A stretch of 64,000 nucleotides of DNA, taken from NCBI GenBank assembly GCA_002342035.1, contig DDPE01000069.1:1-64000 (forward strand), given 5' to 3'. This DNA is from Asticcacaulis sp. UBA2476. Its GTDB lineage: Bacteria > Pseudomonadota > Alphaproteobacteria > Caulobacterales > Caulobacteraceae. The translations under genes were made by a program, and so were the position numbers. Of this stretch, positions 8,977 through 17,467 are shown piece after piece. Position 1 is the first letter of the stretch; each line of letters starts with the position of its first letter. The notes beneath the pieces were generated by a model. That model was not told the DNA's origin. It worked only from the letters and a program-made list of their open reading frames with translations, and did not search any database.

Positions 8977-9627
8977 ATGATGAGCGCCGCAAACGACACC
9001 CTGGCTATGTCGCCGGCTGCGGAGCCTTCCGATACGGCGCCCGTCACGACGGTGGCCACTCTCGACCCCGTAGCCACTGCCCCGGCAGATGCTCATGCGG
9101 ACACGCATGAGAGCACCGAACACGCCGGTGGTGAAGCCCATGCCAAGGGCCTGCCTCAGTTTCAAACCGAACACTGGGCGGGACAAATCGTGTGGCTGGT
9201 GATCATATTCACCATCCTCTACATCGCGATCGCCAAGATGTTCGCGCCCAAGCTACGCGGCGTTATCTCGACGCGCGGTTCGACCATTTCCGAAGATCTG
9301 GCTAACGCCCGCGCTATTCGTGACGAGGCTGAGGCTCAGGCTAAAATGTCGGCCGAAGAAACCGCAGCCGCCCATGCCGCAGCCCGTAAGCTGGCCTCTG
9401 ACGCCAAGACCAAGGCTGCCGCTGAAAGCGCCAAGGTTCAGGCTGAGGAAGACGCCAAGCTTAACGCGCTGATCGAAGACGCTGAAACCAGCATCCGTGC
9501 CTCGCGCGACAAGGCTATGGCCTATGTCGAAGATATTGCCACGGAAACGGCCAGTGCTCTGGTTGAAAAACTAACCGGCAAAGCCGCCACCAAAACGGCC
9601 CTTAAAGCCGCTTTGAGCAAGGCATAG
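8977..9627 (+). CDS. atpF': ATP synthase subunit b' (second b-type subunit)
   Basis: 216 residues. The N-terminal 60 residues are a low-complexity Ala/Thr/His/Glu extension, then a single membrane helix (WAGQIVWLVIIFTILYIAIAKMF) and a long Ala/Glu/Lys coiled coil. This is the b' subunit of the peripheral stalk found in photosynthetic and alphaproteobacterial enzymes. AAGGA at 8968-8972 serves either ATG 8977 or ATG 8980; the second has the better spacing. The N-terminal extension is longer than in many b subunits but usual in Caulobacterales-type b'. Confidence 0.92.
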   Translation: MMSAANDTLAMSPAAEPSDTAPVTTVATLDPVATAPADAHADTHESTEHAGGEAHAKGLPQFQTEHWAGQIVWLVIIFTILYIAIAKMFAPKLRGVISTRGSTISEDLANARAIRDEAEAQAKMSAEETAAAHAAARKLASDAKTKAAAESAKVQAEEDAKLNALIEDAETSIRASRDKAMAYVEDIATETASALVEKLTGKAATKTALKAALSKA

Positions 9628-9637
9628 GAGCGCAGAT

Positions 9638-10126
9638 ATGGATTTTTCTAATCCCGAAATTTGGGTACAGATCGGCCTCCTGTTATTCTTTGCCCTGCTG
9701 GTGGTCATGAAAGTGCCCGCCAATCTGTGGAAGTCACTAGGCGACACAGGGGATGCGGTTCGCGCCGAGTTGGATGAAGCTGTGCGCATCCGTCAGGAAG
9801 CCCAAAGCCTGCTCAACCAAATCAAGGCCGAGCGTCTTGAGGCGGAGCAAAAGGCTAAAGAGTTGGTGGCATTTGCCGAGTCTGAGGCCGTGCGTCTGGC
9901 CGAAGAAGCCAAGGAAAAGCTGGCGGAAAACATTGCCCGCCGTCAGGCCTTAGCCGAGCGTAAAATCGCTCAGGCCGAAGCCAAGGCGGAAGCTGATGTC
10001 AAGGCTGCTGCGGCTGATCTGGCGACCAAGCTTACGGAGACCATCCTGATCGAACGTAACGTGGGCCTCAAAAGCGATCCATTGGTCGATAAGGCCATCA
10101 GTCAAATCGGTCAGCGTTTATCCTGA
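9638..10126 (+). CDS. atpF: ATP synthase subunit b
   Basis: 162 residues: a short N-terminus, one membrane helix (WVQIGLLLFFALLVVMKVPANLW), then a charged coiled coil rich in Ala, Glu and Lys that forms the peripheral stalk with b'. TAGGAG at 9626-9631 overlaps the atpF' stop and gives a suitable ribosome site. Last gene of the F0 operon, followed within 20 bases by a bidirectional terminator. Confidence 0.93.
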   Translation: MDFSNPEIWVQIGLLLFFALLVVMKVPANLWKSLGDTGDAVRAELDEAVRIRQEAQSLLNQIKAERLEAEQKAKELVAFAESEAVRLAEEAKEKLAENIARRQALAERKIAQAEAKAEADVKAAAADLATKLTETILIERNVGLKSDPLVDKAISQIGQRLS

Positions 10127-10146
10127 TCCGTTTAGACTAAACTCAA

Positions 10147-10183
10147 TAAAAAAAACCCGCTGGTTCATCCGGCGGGTTTTTTT
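10147..10183. terminator. Bidirectional intrinsic terminator
   Basis: A run of A, then ACCCGC, a loop, GCGGGT and seven T. The stem is symmetric with A/T tracts on both sides, so it can end the atp operon on the plus strand and the convergent gene 10182-10754 on the minus strand. Confidence 0.85.
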
Positions 10184-10754
10184 AATGATGCCTGTGTTTT
10201 CTAAGAAATCTGCGCCGGAAGGCGGATAACATCTTGCCTTCTTTTTTAAGAAGCAATCGTTCTGTACGCAGAATTTGCTGCCAGAAAATCGAAAATATAG
10301 GCGGATTTTTCCGCAATAATTTCCGCAACGGCATGATCCAGTTAGGATGCGAGCGCTTGAGTTCCATAAACTTGCGCTTCGTCCAGTAGGAGTTGCGCAT
10401 CATGATGATCAGACCCGCAATCGACAGCGGCATGCCCATAGGCCCCGGCAAGGGAGCAATCAGAATCCCCAGCAACACCAATGAACCGCCAGCAGCAATC
10501 AGGACAGGCTTCAATATCCGGCTTAAGAGGCTGCGAGGTCTAATATTTAGACGCGCTTTAGCGGCCTTTTCAATTTCGCGTAAAACCCGCTTGGACAGTT
10601 TAGGCTTACGCGTTTTGAAGATATCCCGAAAAAACGACCGTTTGGCTTTGGGCTGCTGACGCGCACGCTCCCTCGTCCGTCCTTTCGGAACGGCGACGGG
10701 CAGGATACCCGTGGAGGAGCTGTCGTTCGGCGCGGTCATCAACATATCCGGCAA
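10182..10754 (-). CDS. Small membrane protein with a PGPGW-like core
   Basis: 190 residues, very basic. The first 75 residues are Lys/Arg-rich and probably cytoplasmic. Two membrane helices follow: ILKPVLIAAGGSLVLLGILIAPL and GMPLSIAGLIIMM, separated by PLPGPMG, resembling the PGPGW family of putative transmembrane proteins. The C-terminus is again basic with KLLRKNPPI and a HRHH tail. Function unknown. It stands alone between two operons. The stop codon overlaps the T-tract of the atp terminator. The start is uncertain: ATGs for residues 1, 4 and 6 are close together. Confidence 0.7.
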   Translation of the reverse strand: MPDMLMTAPNDSSSTGILPVAVPKGRTRERARQQPKAKRSFFRDIFKTRKPKLSKRVLREIEKAAKARLNIRPRSLLSRILKPVLIAAGGSLVLLGILIAPLPGPMGMPLSIAGLIIMMRNSYWTKRKFMELKRSHPNWIMPLRKLLRKNPPIFSIFWQQILRTERLLLKKEGKMLSAFRRRFLRKHRHH

Positions 10755-10870
10755 ATCAGGTTATGGGGTCATACGCCCCATATGGGCGCATAGGCCCTTA
10801 GAGTAAAGGCAGTGGCGCGGCGTTTTCATGTCTTTCATGATCAACTTAGGTAAGAAATTGATACTGTGAT

Positions 10871-10902
10871 AAAAAAGACCCCGGCACATCGTACCGAGGT
10901 CT
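10871..10902 (-). terminator. Intrinsic terminator of the gcv operon
   Basis: Read on the minus strand: AGACCTCGG, a 9-base loop, CCGGGGTCT, then TTTTTTATC. It lies 54 bases downstream of the gcvPB stop. Confidence 0.8.
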
Positions 10903-10955
10903 AAATCTATATCATAACGCTCTAAAAATTAATTGTTACAAACAGTTAAGACGCC

Positions 10956-12515
10956 TTAACCATAGGTCAGCTTGGGTTGACGCGCCGCCTTGGTTTCATC
11001 AAGACGCCGTGTTGGTGCCAGATGCGGGGCGTTTTTAAAGCGGGCTACATCATCCGTATTGTTCTTGGTAGCCAAAGCGGACGCGGCCAATGCCCGAAGC
11101 GTGTCAATGAAACGATCCAGTTCCGCTTTTGATTCGGTTTCGGTCGGCTCAATCAGCATGGCCCCGTGCACAACCAGCGGAAAATACATGGTCATGGGGT
11201 GGAAACCCTCATCGATCATCGCCTTGGCAAAATCGAGCGTCGTCACCTGCGTGCCCTCCAGCCATTTATCGTCAAACAGGGCTTCGTGCATACACGGCCC
11301 ATCCGGGAACGGCACGCTCATGATGTCCTGCAACGACGCCTTGATATAGTTGGCGTTGAGCACGGCGTCCTCAGCCACCTGACGCAAGCCGTCCGAGCCG
11401 TGGCTCAGCATATAGGTCAGGGCCCGGACATACATGCCCATCTGACCGTGAAACGCGCACATACGGCCAAAGTTGGCTGCGGACGCCTCTTCGCCAAACT
11501 CTTCCAGTACATAGCCGTTGCCAGAGTTGACCACCCACGGCGTCGGCGCATAGGCCGCTAAGGCCTCAGACAGAACCACAGGGCCTGCCCCCGGCCCGCC
11601 CCCGCCATGCGGCGTCGAGAAGGTCTTATGCAGGTTGATGTGCATGGCATCGACACCCAGATCGCCGGGACGAACCCGGCCGACAATGGCGTTGAAGTTG
11701 GCGCCATCGCAGTAAAAATAGGCACCCGCATCATGGATCAGTTTGGCGATATCGACAATATCACGCTCAAACAACCCGCAGGTATTGGGGTTAGTCAGCA
11801 TGATGGCTGCGACATCATCGGTGATCTTGGATTTCAGGTCTGCCAGATCAACGCGCCCATCGGAGGTTTGGGCGATTTCACGTACGCTGTAGCCGACAAA
11901 GGCTGCCGTGGCCGGATTGGTGCCGTGCGCTGAGGATGGCACCAGCACCGTGCGGCGATGGCCCTGCCCTTTGGCTTCGTGGGCAGCCTTGATGGACAAT
12001 AGCCCGCATAGTTCGCCGTGCGCACCCGCCTTGGGCGACAAGGCAACCGCCGGCATCCCAGTTAGGGTCTTAAGCCAGTGCGCCAGCGTATCCATAAGCT
12101 CCAACGCGCCCTGAACGGTCGAGGTCGGTTGCAGCGGGTGGATATCGCCAATCCCCTCCAGCCGCGCCATCTTTTCATTCAGGCGCGGATTGTGCTTCAT
12201 GGTACACGATCCCAAAGGATAGAGCGCCAGATCGATGGCATGGTTCTTTTGGCTCAGGCGCACGTAGTGGCGCATTGCCTCCGGCTCGGTCAGGCCCGGC
12301 AAGCCCAAGTCATCGCCGCGCACCAGATCACCGAGATCTGAGGGTGTAATGTCTATATCCGCGAAATCAACGCCCGTGCGGGTGTAATCCTTTTTCTCGA
12401 AGATCAAGCGTTCATATTGCAGCAACCCTTTACCGCCGGTCAGTGACTTAAACTCAGCCGAGGTTTCAGCAATATCGTCCGGGCGGGTCGGACGGCCAAC
12501 AGCATTCATGGACAT
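10956..12515 (-). CDS. gcvPB: Glycine dehydrogenase (decarboxylating) subunit 2
   Basis: PLP enzyme (P-protein) of the glycine cleavage system; removes CO2 from glycine and passes the aminomethyl group to GcvH. 519 residues, the C-terminal half of a split P-protein. The PLP lysine is Lys297 in HINLHKTFSTPHGGGGPG; LYPLGSCTMKHNP at about residue 98 and SSAHGTNPA at 194 are further family blocks. It begins 1 base after the gcvPA stop; ATG 12515 with AGAGG 9 bases upstream is chosen, ATG 12509 is an alternative. Last gene of the riboswitch-controlled operon. Confidence 0.97.
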   Translation of the reverse strand: MSMNAVGRPTRPDDIAETSAEFKSLTGGKGLLQYERLIFEKKDYTRTGVDFADIDITPSDLGDLVRGDDLGLPGLTEPEAMRHYVRLSQKNHAIDLALYPLGSCTMKHNPRLNEKMARLEGIGDIHPLQPTSTVQGALELMDTLAHWLKTLTGMPAVALSPKAGAHGELCGLLSIKAAHEAKGQGHRRTVLVPSSAHGTNPATAAFVGYSVREIAQTSDGRVDLADLKSKITDDVAAIMLTNPNTCGLFERDIVDIAKLIHDAGAYFYCDGANFNAIVGRVRPGDLGVDAMHINLHKTFSTPHGGGGPGAGPVVLSEALAAYAPTPWVVNSGNGYVLEEFGEEASAANFGRMCAFHGQMGMYVRALTYMLSHGSDGLRQVAEDAVLNANYIKASLQDIMSVPFPDGPCMHEALFDDKWLEGTQVTTLDFAKAMIDEGFHPMTMYFPLVVHGAMLIEPTETESKAELDRFIDTLRALAASALATKNNTDDVARFKNAPHLAPTRRLDETKAARQPKLTYG

Positions 12516-12516
12516 C

Positions 12517-13857
12517 TTAGAGCACCTCTTTCAGAGCGGCGACAAAGGCGCTCATGTCAGTATCGGAAACGGTTTCAGTGACGGCGATAATCAGATGATT
12601 ATCAAACGCCGCATCCTTGTGTAGGCGTGTAAACGGCACACCTCCCAAAATACCCTTGGCAGCCAGGACTTCGACGATCTCAGCAGCCACCTTCGGCAAC
12701 TTAATTGTGAACTCGTTGAAGAAGCGCGGGGTCAGAGCGTCTATACCGGCTATCGACGCCAGTTGGTCTTTCAGCGCATGGGCTTTGGCGTAATTGATCT
12801 TGGCAACCCGCTTAAGCCCTTCTTGGCCCAATAGGCTCATATGGATGCTGAAGGCCAGCGCACAGAGCCCTGAATTGGTACAGATATTGGAGGTCGCCTT
12901 ATCGCGGCGGATGTGCTGCTCGCGCGTCGACAGCGTCAGCACAAAGCCGCGCTCACCATCGGCATCGACCGTTTCACCGCACAGACGACCCGGCATTTGA
13001 CGCAGGTACTTTTCTTTGGCGGCAAACAGACCCACATAGGGCCCACCAAACGATAGCGGCACGCCGATGGATTGACCTTCGACGGCGACGATATCGGCGC
13101 CCATCTCACCGGGCGATTTCAACAAGCCCAGTGACATGACCTCGGTGACCACCACAATCAACAGTGCACCCGCCGCTTGGGCGGCTTCGGCAATCTGGGT
13201 CAAGTCGGTTGCCGTACCAAACACGTTCGGCGTCTGCACGACCACGCAGGCCGTGTCTTTGTCGATGTGCTTTAACACCTCGGCTTCGGCGTCAACCGCT
13301 GGGGTCAAAGCCTCAGTCTCCATTCCCACCGCATGGGCCAGGGTCTCAACCGTATGGGTATAATGCGGGTGCAGACCGCCGGACATGACAGCCTTATTGC
13401 GCTTGGTGATACGCTGGGCCATCAGCACGCCTTCGGCGGCCGCCGTTGAGCCATCATAGAGCGAGGCATTGGCCACGGGCATACCGGTAAGCCGCGCCAC
13501 TTGCGTCTGGAACTCAAATAGAACCTGTAACGTGCCTTGCGCGATTTCAGGCTGATACGGCGTATAGCTGGTCAGGAACTCGGACCGTTGAATGATATGA
13601 TCAACCGTTGATGGTACGTGATGGCGGTAGGCGCCAGCCCCGACAAAAAACGGTACGCGCGACGGGCTAAGGTTCTTGGCCGCCATCGCCTTGATTTGCG
13701 CCTCAACCTCCATTTCACCGGCATAGCGCGGCAGATCGACCGGCGCAGTCAGACGCGCCGACGCCGGCACATCGACAAACAGATCATCAACGGATTTGGC
13801 GCCAATGGTCGCCAGCATTTGGGCCCGATCAGCCTCATTCAACGGTAAATATCTCAT
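12517..13857 (-). CDS. gcvPA: Glycine dehydrogenase (decarboxylating) subunit 1
   Basis: 446-residue N-terminal half of the split P-protein, which forms the heterotetrameric decarboxylase with GcvPB. It begins MRYLPLNEADRAQML, the usual start of this family, at ATG 13857 with AAGGG 4 bases before it; an upstream alternative start at 13899 would run into gcvH. Blocks such as AGAYRHHVP, TPYQPEIAQGTLQVLFEFQT and GQSIGVPLSFGGPYVG are typical. It carries no PLP lysine, as expected for this subunit. Confidence 0.96.
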   Translation of the reverse strand: MRYLPLNEADRAQMLATIGAKSVDDLFVDVPASARLTAPVDLPRYAGEMEVEAQIKAMAAKNLSPSRVPFFVGAGAYRHHVPSTVDHIIQRSEFLTSYTPYQPEIAQGTLQVLFEFQTQVARLTGMPVANASLYDGSTAAAEGVLMAQRITKRNKAVMSGGLHPHYTHTVETLAHAVGMETEALTPAVDAEAEVLKHIDKDTACVVVQTPNVFGTATDLTQIAEAAQAAGALLIVVVTEVMSLGLLKSPGEMGADIVAVEGQSIGVPLSFGGPYVGLFAAKEKYLRQMPGRLCGETVDADGERGFVLTLSTREQHIRRDKATSNICTNSGLCALAFSIHMSLLGQEGLKRVAKINYAKAHALKDQLASIAGIDALTPRFFNEFTIKLPKVAAEIVEVLAAKGILGGVPFTRLHKDAAFDNHLIIAVTETVSDTDMSAFVAALKEVL

Positions 13858-13864
13858 AATACCC

Positions 13865-14230
13865 TTACAGCGTAGATAGGAAGGCTTCGTAGGCGTCACG
13901 ATCCATCAGAGCCTCGACCTGAGTCGCATCCGACAGCTTGATTTTGGCTAGCCAGCCCGTGCCTTCGGGGGCGGCATTGATGACTTCAGGGCTGCTGGAC
14001 AGTTCATCATTGGCGGCGATGACTTCGCCCGATATGGGCGCGTAGACGTCAGATGCCGCCTTGACGCTTTCGACGACGGCGAAGCTGTCGCCCTGATTTA
14101 CGGTTTTGCCGACTTCTGGCAATTCAACGAAGACAACATCGCCCAAGGCATCGGCGGCATAGGCCGATATACCCACCAGAGCCGTATCGCCTTCGACCAG
14201 TACCCATTCGTGATCTTTGGTAAAGCGCAT
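13865..14230 (-). CDS. gcvH: Glycine cleavage system H protein
   Basis: 121-residue lipoyl carrier that shuttles the aminomethyl intermediate between the P-, T- and L-proteins. The lipoylation site is Lys57 in VVESVKAASDVYAP, and the fold-defining KDHEWV at the N-terminus and GEV..N..L in the centre are present. Second gene of gcvT-gcvH-gcvPA-gcvPB, 26 bases after gcvT. Confidence 0.97.
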   Translation of the reverse strand: MRFTKDHEWVLVEGDTALVGISAYAADALGDVVFVELPEVGKTVNQGDSFAVVESVKAASDVYAPISGEVIAANDELSSSPEVINAAPEGTGWLAKIKLSDATQVEALMDRDAYEAFLSTL

Positions 14231-14256
14231 GAGAAAACCCCTATAAGAATTTGAAA

Positions 14257-15384
14257 TTAAACTGATTTTTTACGATGATAGCCATTTTTTACAAACGGCA
14301 AGGTAACTATGGTGCACGGATAGGCCTTGCCGCGCACATCCCACGTCAGGTTAGTCCCGACCTCAGAAAAAGCTGGCGGCACATAACCCAGGGCGATCAG
14401 ACCACCTGCTGATGGCGAAGGCCCGCCAGAGGTAATATAGCCAATCTCTTCGCCAGCCTGATTGAGGATTTTGGCCCCTTCGCGAGCGGGAGGGCCTGCC
14501 TCGCCTTTCAGGGCCACGCGCACGCGCGTCAAACCACCCTCAAGCTCAGGTTTCAGGCGGCCAAAGCCCGGAATATCACCAGCCTCAAGACGCGATTTGG
14601 ACATCGCAAAACCGAGATTGGCCTCGGCCAGACTGTAGCCCGTGTCCATTTCGTGGCCGTAGAGCGGCATACCCGCCTCCAGGCGCAGACTGTCGCGCGC
14701 CCCAAGGCCTATGGGCTTTACGACCGGATCAGACAGCAAAGCATCCCACAGTTCGGCAACCTGGTTTTCATGGACTGAAATTTCAAAACCATCTTCTCCG
14801 GTATATCCGGAACGGGAAATATAAACCGTATGTCCCTGCCAAATGAAAGTGCCGCAATCCATGAAGTACATTTCGCACGCCGCCGGAATGACCTTAGCCA
14901 TAACCTCTTTGGCTTTGGGGCCTTGCAAGGCCAGCAGGGCACGGTCGCTCAAGATCTCCAGTGACGTATCACCTCTAAGATTATGGCCGATATAGGCAAA
15001 ATCCTGATCCTTGCAGCCCGCATTGACCACCAAAAACAGGCCGTCGGCTTCCGGGCGCGACACCATCAGGTCGTCAAGAATGCCTGAATTATCATTGAGC
15101 AGCAGGGAATATTTTTGGCGTCCCGCTTTTAACACCTTAAAATCGGTCGGCGTCAGCGCCTCAAGCGTGGCAATCGCGTCCTTACCCTTCAAACGGGCCT
15201 GCCCCATGTGCGACACATCGAACAGACCACATTCAGTGCGGGTCCATTTGTGTTCACCCAGCACACCGTCATACTGCACCGGCATGGCGTAACCGGCAAA
15301 CGGCACTATGCGTGCGCCCAGATCAACATGACGCTGATAAAGGCGAGTATATTTCAGGGTCTCAGTGTTTGGGGCGTCAGCCAT
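14257..15384 (-). CDS. gcvT: Glycine cleavage system T protein (aminomethyltransferase)
   Basis: 375 residues. It transfers the methylene group from GcvH-bound aminomethyl to tetrahydrofolate and releases ammonia. N-terminal block RIVPFAGYAMPVQYDGVLGEH, folate-binding FDVSHMGQ and SGYTGEDGFEI in the centre, and the C-terminal barrel with GYVPP are typical. ATG 15384 starts MADAPNTETL; the upstream TTG at 15390 is in frame but less likely. First gene of the operon, preceded by a tandem glycine riboswitch. Confidence 0.97.
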   Translation of the reverse strand: MADAPNTETLKYTRLYQRHVDLGARIVPFAGYAMPVQYDGVLGEHKWTRTECGLFDVSHMGQARLKGKDAIATLEALTPTDFKVLKAGRQKYSLLLNDNSGILDDLMVSRPEADGLFLVVNAGCKDQDFAYIGHNLRGDTSLEILSDRALLALQGPKAKEVMAKVIPAACEMYFMDCGTFIWQGHTVYISRSGYTGEDGFEISVHENQVAELWDALLSDPVVKPIGLGARDSLRLEAGMPLYGHEMDTGYSLAEANLGFAMSKSRLEAGDIPGFGRLKPELEGGLTRVRVALKGEAGPPAREGAKILNQAGEEIGYITSGGPSPSAGGLIALGYVPPAFSEVGTNLTWDVRGKAYPCTIVTLPFVKNGYHRKKSV

Positions 15385-15445
15385 GAGCAAACCTCGGTCA
15401 ACAGGCGCGAATGCGGGATCACAGAACGATGCATAGTTCTGCCCC

Positions 15446-15680
15446 CGCTGTCCATTGAACCTGAGAGATTTCAGCCTTTAAGATTTAAAGACCTTGCTCC
15501 TTCGGCGGATCGTCAAAAGTAGTGGCGCATTTTTAAGCGAAAAACCGGTATCCACTTTTTCGCAAAATGCTCAGACGATCACTTTCCAGCGTTTAGCATA
15601 TCGTGCGGTCCATTGTGCCTGAGCGTTTCCGGGGCGGTTGCGCCTTCGGCGTTGCGAGTCACCCCGCAATCTCTCCCGCA
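15446..15680 (-). promoter_or_regulatory. Tandem glycine riboswitch upstream of gcvT
   Basis: Read on the minus strand. Aptamer 1 spans 15680-15604: GCGGGAGAG, then CGCCGAAGGCGCAA, GCTCAGGCACAATGGACCGC; its P1 is TGCGG/CCGCA. Aptamer 2 spans 15591-15446: CGCTGGAAAG, CCGCCGAAGGAGCAAGG, CTCTCAGGTTCAATGGACAGCG; its P1 is CGCTG/CAGCG. Glycine binding normally turns the gcv operon on. Aptamer 2 is 146 bases against 77 for aptamer 1 because an extra hairpin sits in one of its peripheral stems. A small hairpin AGAAC/GTTCT at 15423-15440 follows and may belong to the expression platform. Confidence 0.92.
15515..15573 (-). repeat. Palindromic repeat inserted in riboswitch aptamer 2
   Basis: GCATTTT and GCGAAAAA pair with TTTTTCGC and AAAATGC around a short loop ending in the CCGG/CCAC region. 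It sits on top of a perfect 7-bp stem (GATCGTC at 15574-15580, GACGATC at 15508-15514, plus-strand coordinates of the complement) that corresponds to a peripheral stem of the aptamer. The same family appears at 34522-34564. It resembles the small GC-flanked palindromes (AAAAGTGG..ACCGGTTTTC type) scattered in alphaproteobacterial genomes. Confidence 0.75.
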
Positions 15681-15727
15681 TGATATATCTCGCTTGTGCG
15701 ATATGCACCGTAAAGAGTCAAGCAAAC

Positions 15728-16480
15728 TTAGCCATTGTTGACGATCATTTTAAGGTGACCCTTTTCGCGCAATTCGGGCGGGTCATAGGCTTCGGGGCGC
15801 TCAATCACCTTGGGGGGTGCCAACAGCTTCTTTTTATGACGCACAGCAGAGGGCAAAAGTGAGGCTTCCAGATGCTCCCGCTCAATTTCTATATGAGCGT
15901 CAGCGTATAATAATATGTGTTTATTGGGAAAACGCCCCGGCGGTGAGACCAGCACCAGCTTCTTTTTAGGGAAGCGCTCCTTGAGGTAGCGCGCCGTAGC
16001 CGCATGGTCACCATCGGCGGTGACCAAATAGCAGACATCAAACAGATTATCCTCAGCGTCAGCGGCAATTGACAGCGCCAGATTGACATCCCCCTGCTTC
16101 TCTATCGACAGGTGCCAGGTGTGCCCGCAAGAATTACAGCCATCCAGCGCCGAGACAAAATGCCCCATGCGGGCAACCACCCCGCGCGCTTTCAAAGCCT
16201 GCATATAATCATCATGCCGCTTCATTTTGGTCTTCGACTGCGGACGAAAGGCTGAACACCACACCACGCGCTTGACGACTTCATCAGCCGGGGCCAACGC
16301 TCGCCCTAAGGCCTTAAGGTCTAACCATTTCAGGTAGGGTCGTTTATAGGCATCAACCGCGTGATAGAGGTTAAAACCATCATAATAGATAGCCGCCCGC
16401 TTACGGAAAAACGGTAGTGACCAACCTTTTTCACTATCGAGGCTTTTGTCCAGCCGTCTGTTTTTATTATGATTGGACAT
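15728..16480 (-). CDS. NYN domain protein (PIN-like putative ribonuclease)
   Basis: 250 residues from ATG 16480; an ATG at 16501 adds seven residues. The NYN/LabA-like (DUF88) fold is shown by AIYYDGFNLYHAV near the N-terminus, GDVNLALSIAADA in the middle and YLVTADGDHAATARYL, which supply the acidic metal-binding residues. An unusual CNSCGHTWH element, with a CxxC pair, lies between the first two blocks and might bind zinc. The C-terminus is basic (RHKKKLL). The family cleaves structured RNA; its target here is unknown. It lies immediately upstream of the gcv riboswitch, on the same strand. Confidence 0.82.
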   Translation of the reverse strand: MSNHNKNRRLDKSLDSEKGWSLPFFRKRAAIYYDGFNLYHAVDAYKRPYLKWLDLKALGRALAPADEVVKRVVWCSAFRPQSKTKMKRHDDYMQALKARGVVARMGHFVSALDGCNSCGHTWHLSIEKQGDVNLALSIAADAEDNLFDVCYLVTADGDHAATARYLKERFPKKKLVLVSPPGRFPNKHILLYADAHIEIEREHLEASLLPSAVRHKKKLLAPPKVIERPEAYDPPELREKGHLKMIVNNG

Positions 16481-16570
16481 ACTCGGACTTAACCACCCCA
16501 TTAACCCGTGATTAAGTATTGCCCGATGTTTACGCCCTTGTCAGCAGCTTTCGTGTAACACCGTGCATAT

Positions 16571-17461
16571 TTAGCTAAGGGTGCAGGCCCTGACCCAGCT
16601 TTGTGGATATTCTTGGGTCAAGCGCACGGCCAAACGCTGCGCATCCGCAAGCGTGTCGCACAGGACAAAACAGGTCGCTCCGGAACCGGACAATCTGGTC
16701 AGGAGGGTTTCAGGCTCATTCGACAAGCGTGACAGAAGATCACCTATCTGTGGATGCAGATAAACGGCGGGCGCTTCCAGATCATTGCGGGTCCCAGATA
16801 GCGCGTGGAGCAAATGATCAATATTGATGATGGAGCGAAACGGCGTGCTGGTTTCAATCGGAGCAAATTGGCCAAGCCTGTCATACTGACCATAGACTGC
16901 AGGTGTTGAACAGGCTATGCCGGGGTTAATCAGCACCGCAGGGACTGACGGCAAATCAATCGGTGTCAATCGTTCTCCGTACCCCTCGGCCAAAGCCGAC
17001 CGCGACCACAGGCACATGACCCCATCAGCGCCCGTGGTTGCCGCAATGGCATCGAGCGCTTCATCCGCCATGTCAGGCGCATAATGGGCGCGCAAAAGCT
17101 GCAAAACCGCACCCGCATCGGCTGAGCCCCCGCCAAGCCCTGATGCCACCGGCAAGTTCTTGGTCAGATGAATATCATGCCGATCAATATTGACGCTGGT
17201 CACCATTTCAAAGCGACGCACCGCCTTAAAGATAAGATTACTATCATCGGTCGGCACCCCATCGGCAAAAGGCCCGTCACAGCTCAGCCTTGGTGCCTCC
17301 GCCACGCTTGTAGGGCGTAAGGTAACCCCATCCCCGACATCAGCAAACATGACAAGGCTCTGTAGCGGATGATAGTTTTTAGCATCCGGAGCCGCCACAT
17401 GCAGGTACAGATTGACCTTGGCGCGCGCCAGAATCGTCAAAGAAAGCGATATGTCAGTCAT
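16571..17461 (-). CDS. ispE: 4-diphosphocytidyl-2-C-methyl-D-erythritol kinase
   Basis: GHMP kinase of the non-mevalonate isoprenoid pathway; phosphorylates CDP-methylerythritol. 296 residues. N-terminal ARAKVNLYLHV contains the catalytic Lys14; the glycine-rich ATP loop is LPVASGLGGGSADAG at about residues 103-117, with Asp115; SGSGATCFVL near the C-terminus is the third GHMP motif. It lies 6 bases downstream of the TPR gene, so the two are probably cotranscribed. Confidence 0.96.
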   Translation of the reverse strand: MTDISLSLTILARAKVNLYLHVAAPDAKNYHPLQSLVMFADVGDGVTLRPTSVAEAPRLSCDGPFADGVPTDDSNLIFKAVRRFEMVTSVNIDRHDIHLTKNLPVASGLGGGSADAGAVLQLLRAHYAPDMADEALDAIAATTGADGVMCLWSRSALAEGYGERLTPIDLPSVPAVLINPGIACSTPAVYGQYDRLGQFAPIETSTPFRSIINIDHLLHALSGTRNDLEAPAVYLHPQIGDLLSRLSNEPETLLTRLSGSGATCFVLCDTLADAQRLAVRLTQEYPQSWVRACTLS

Positions 17462-17467
17462 AGATAA

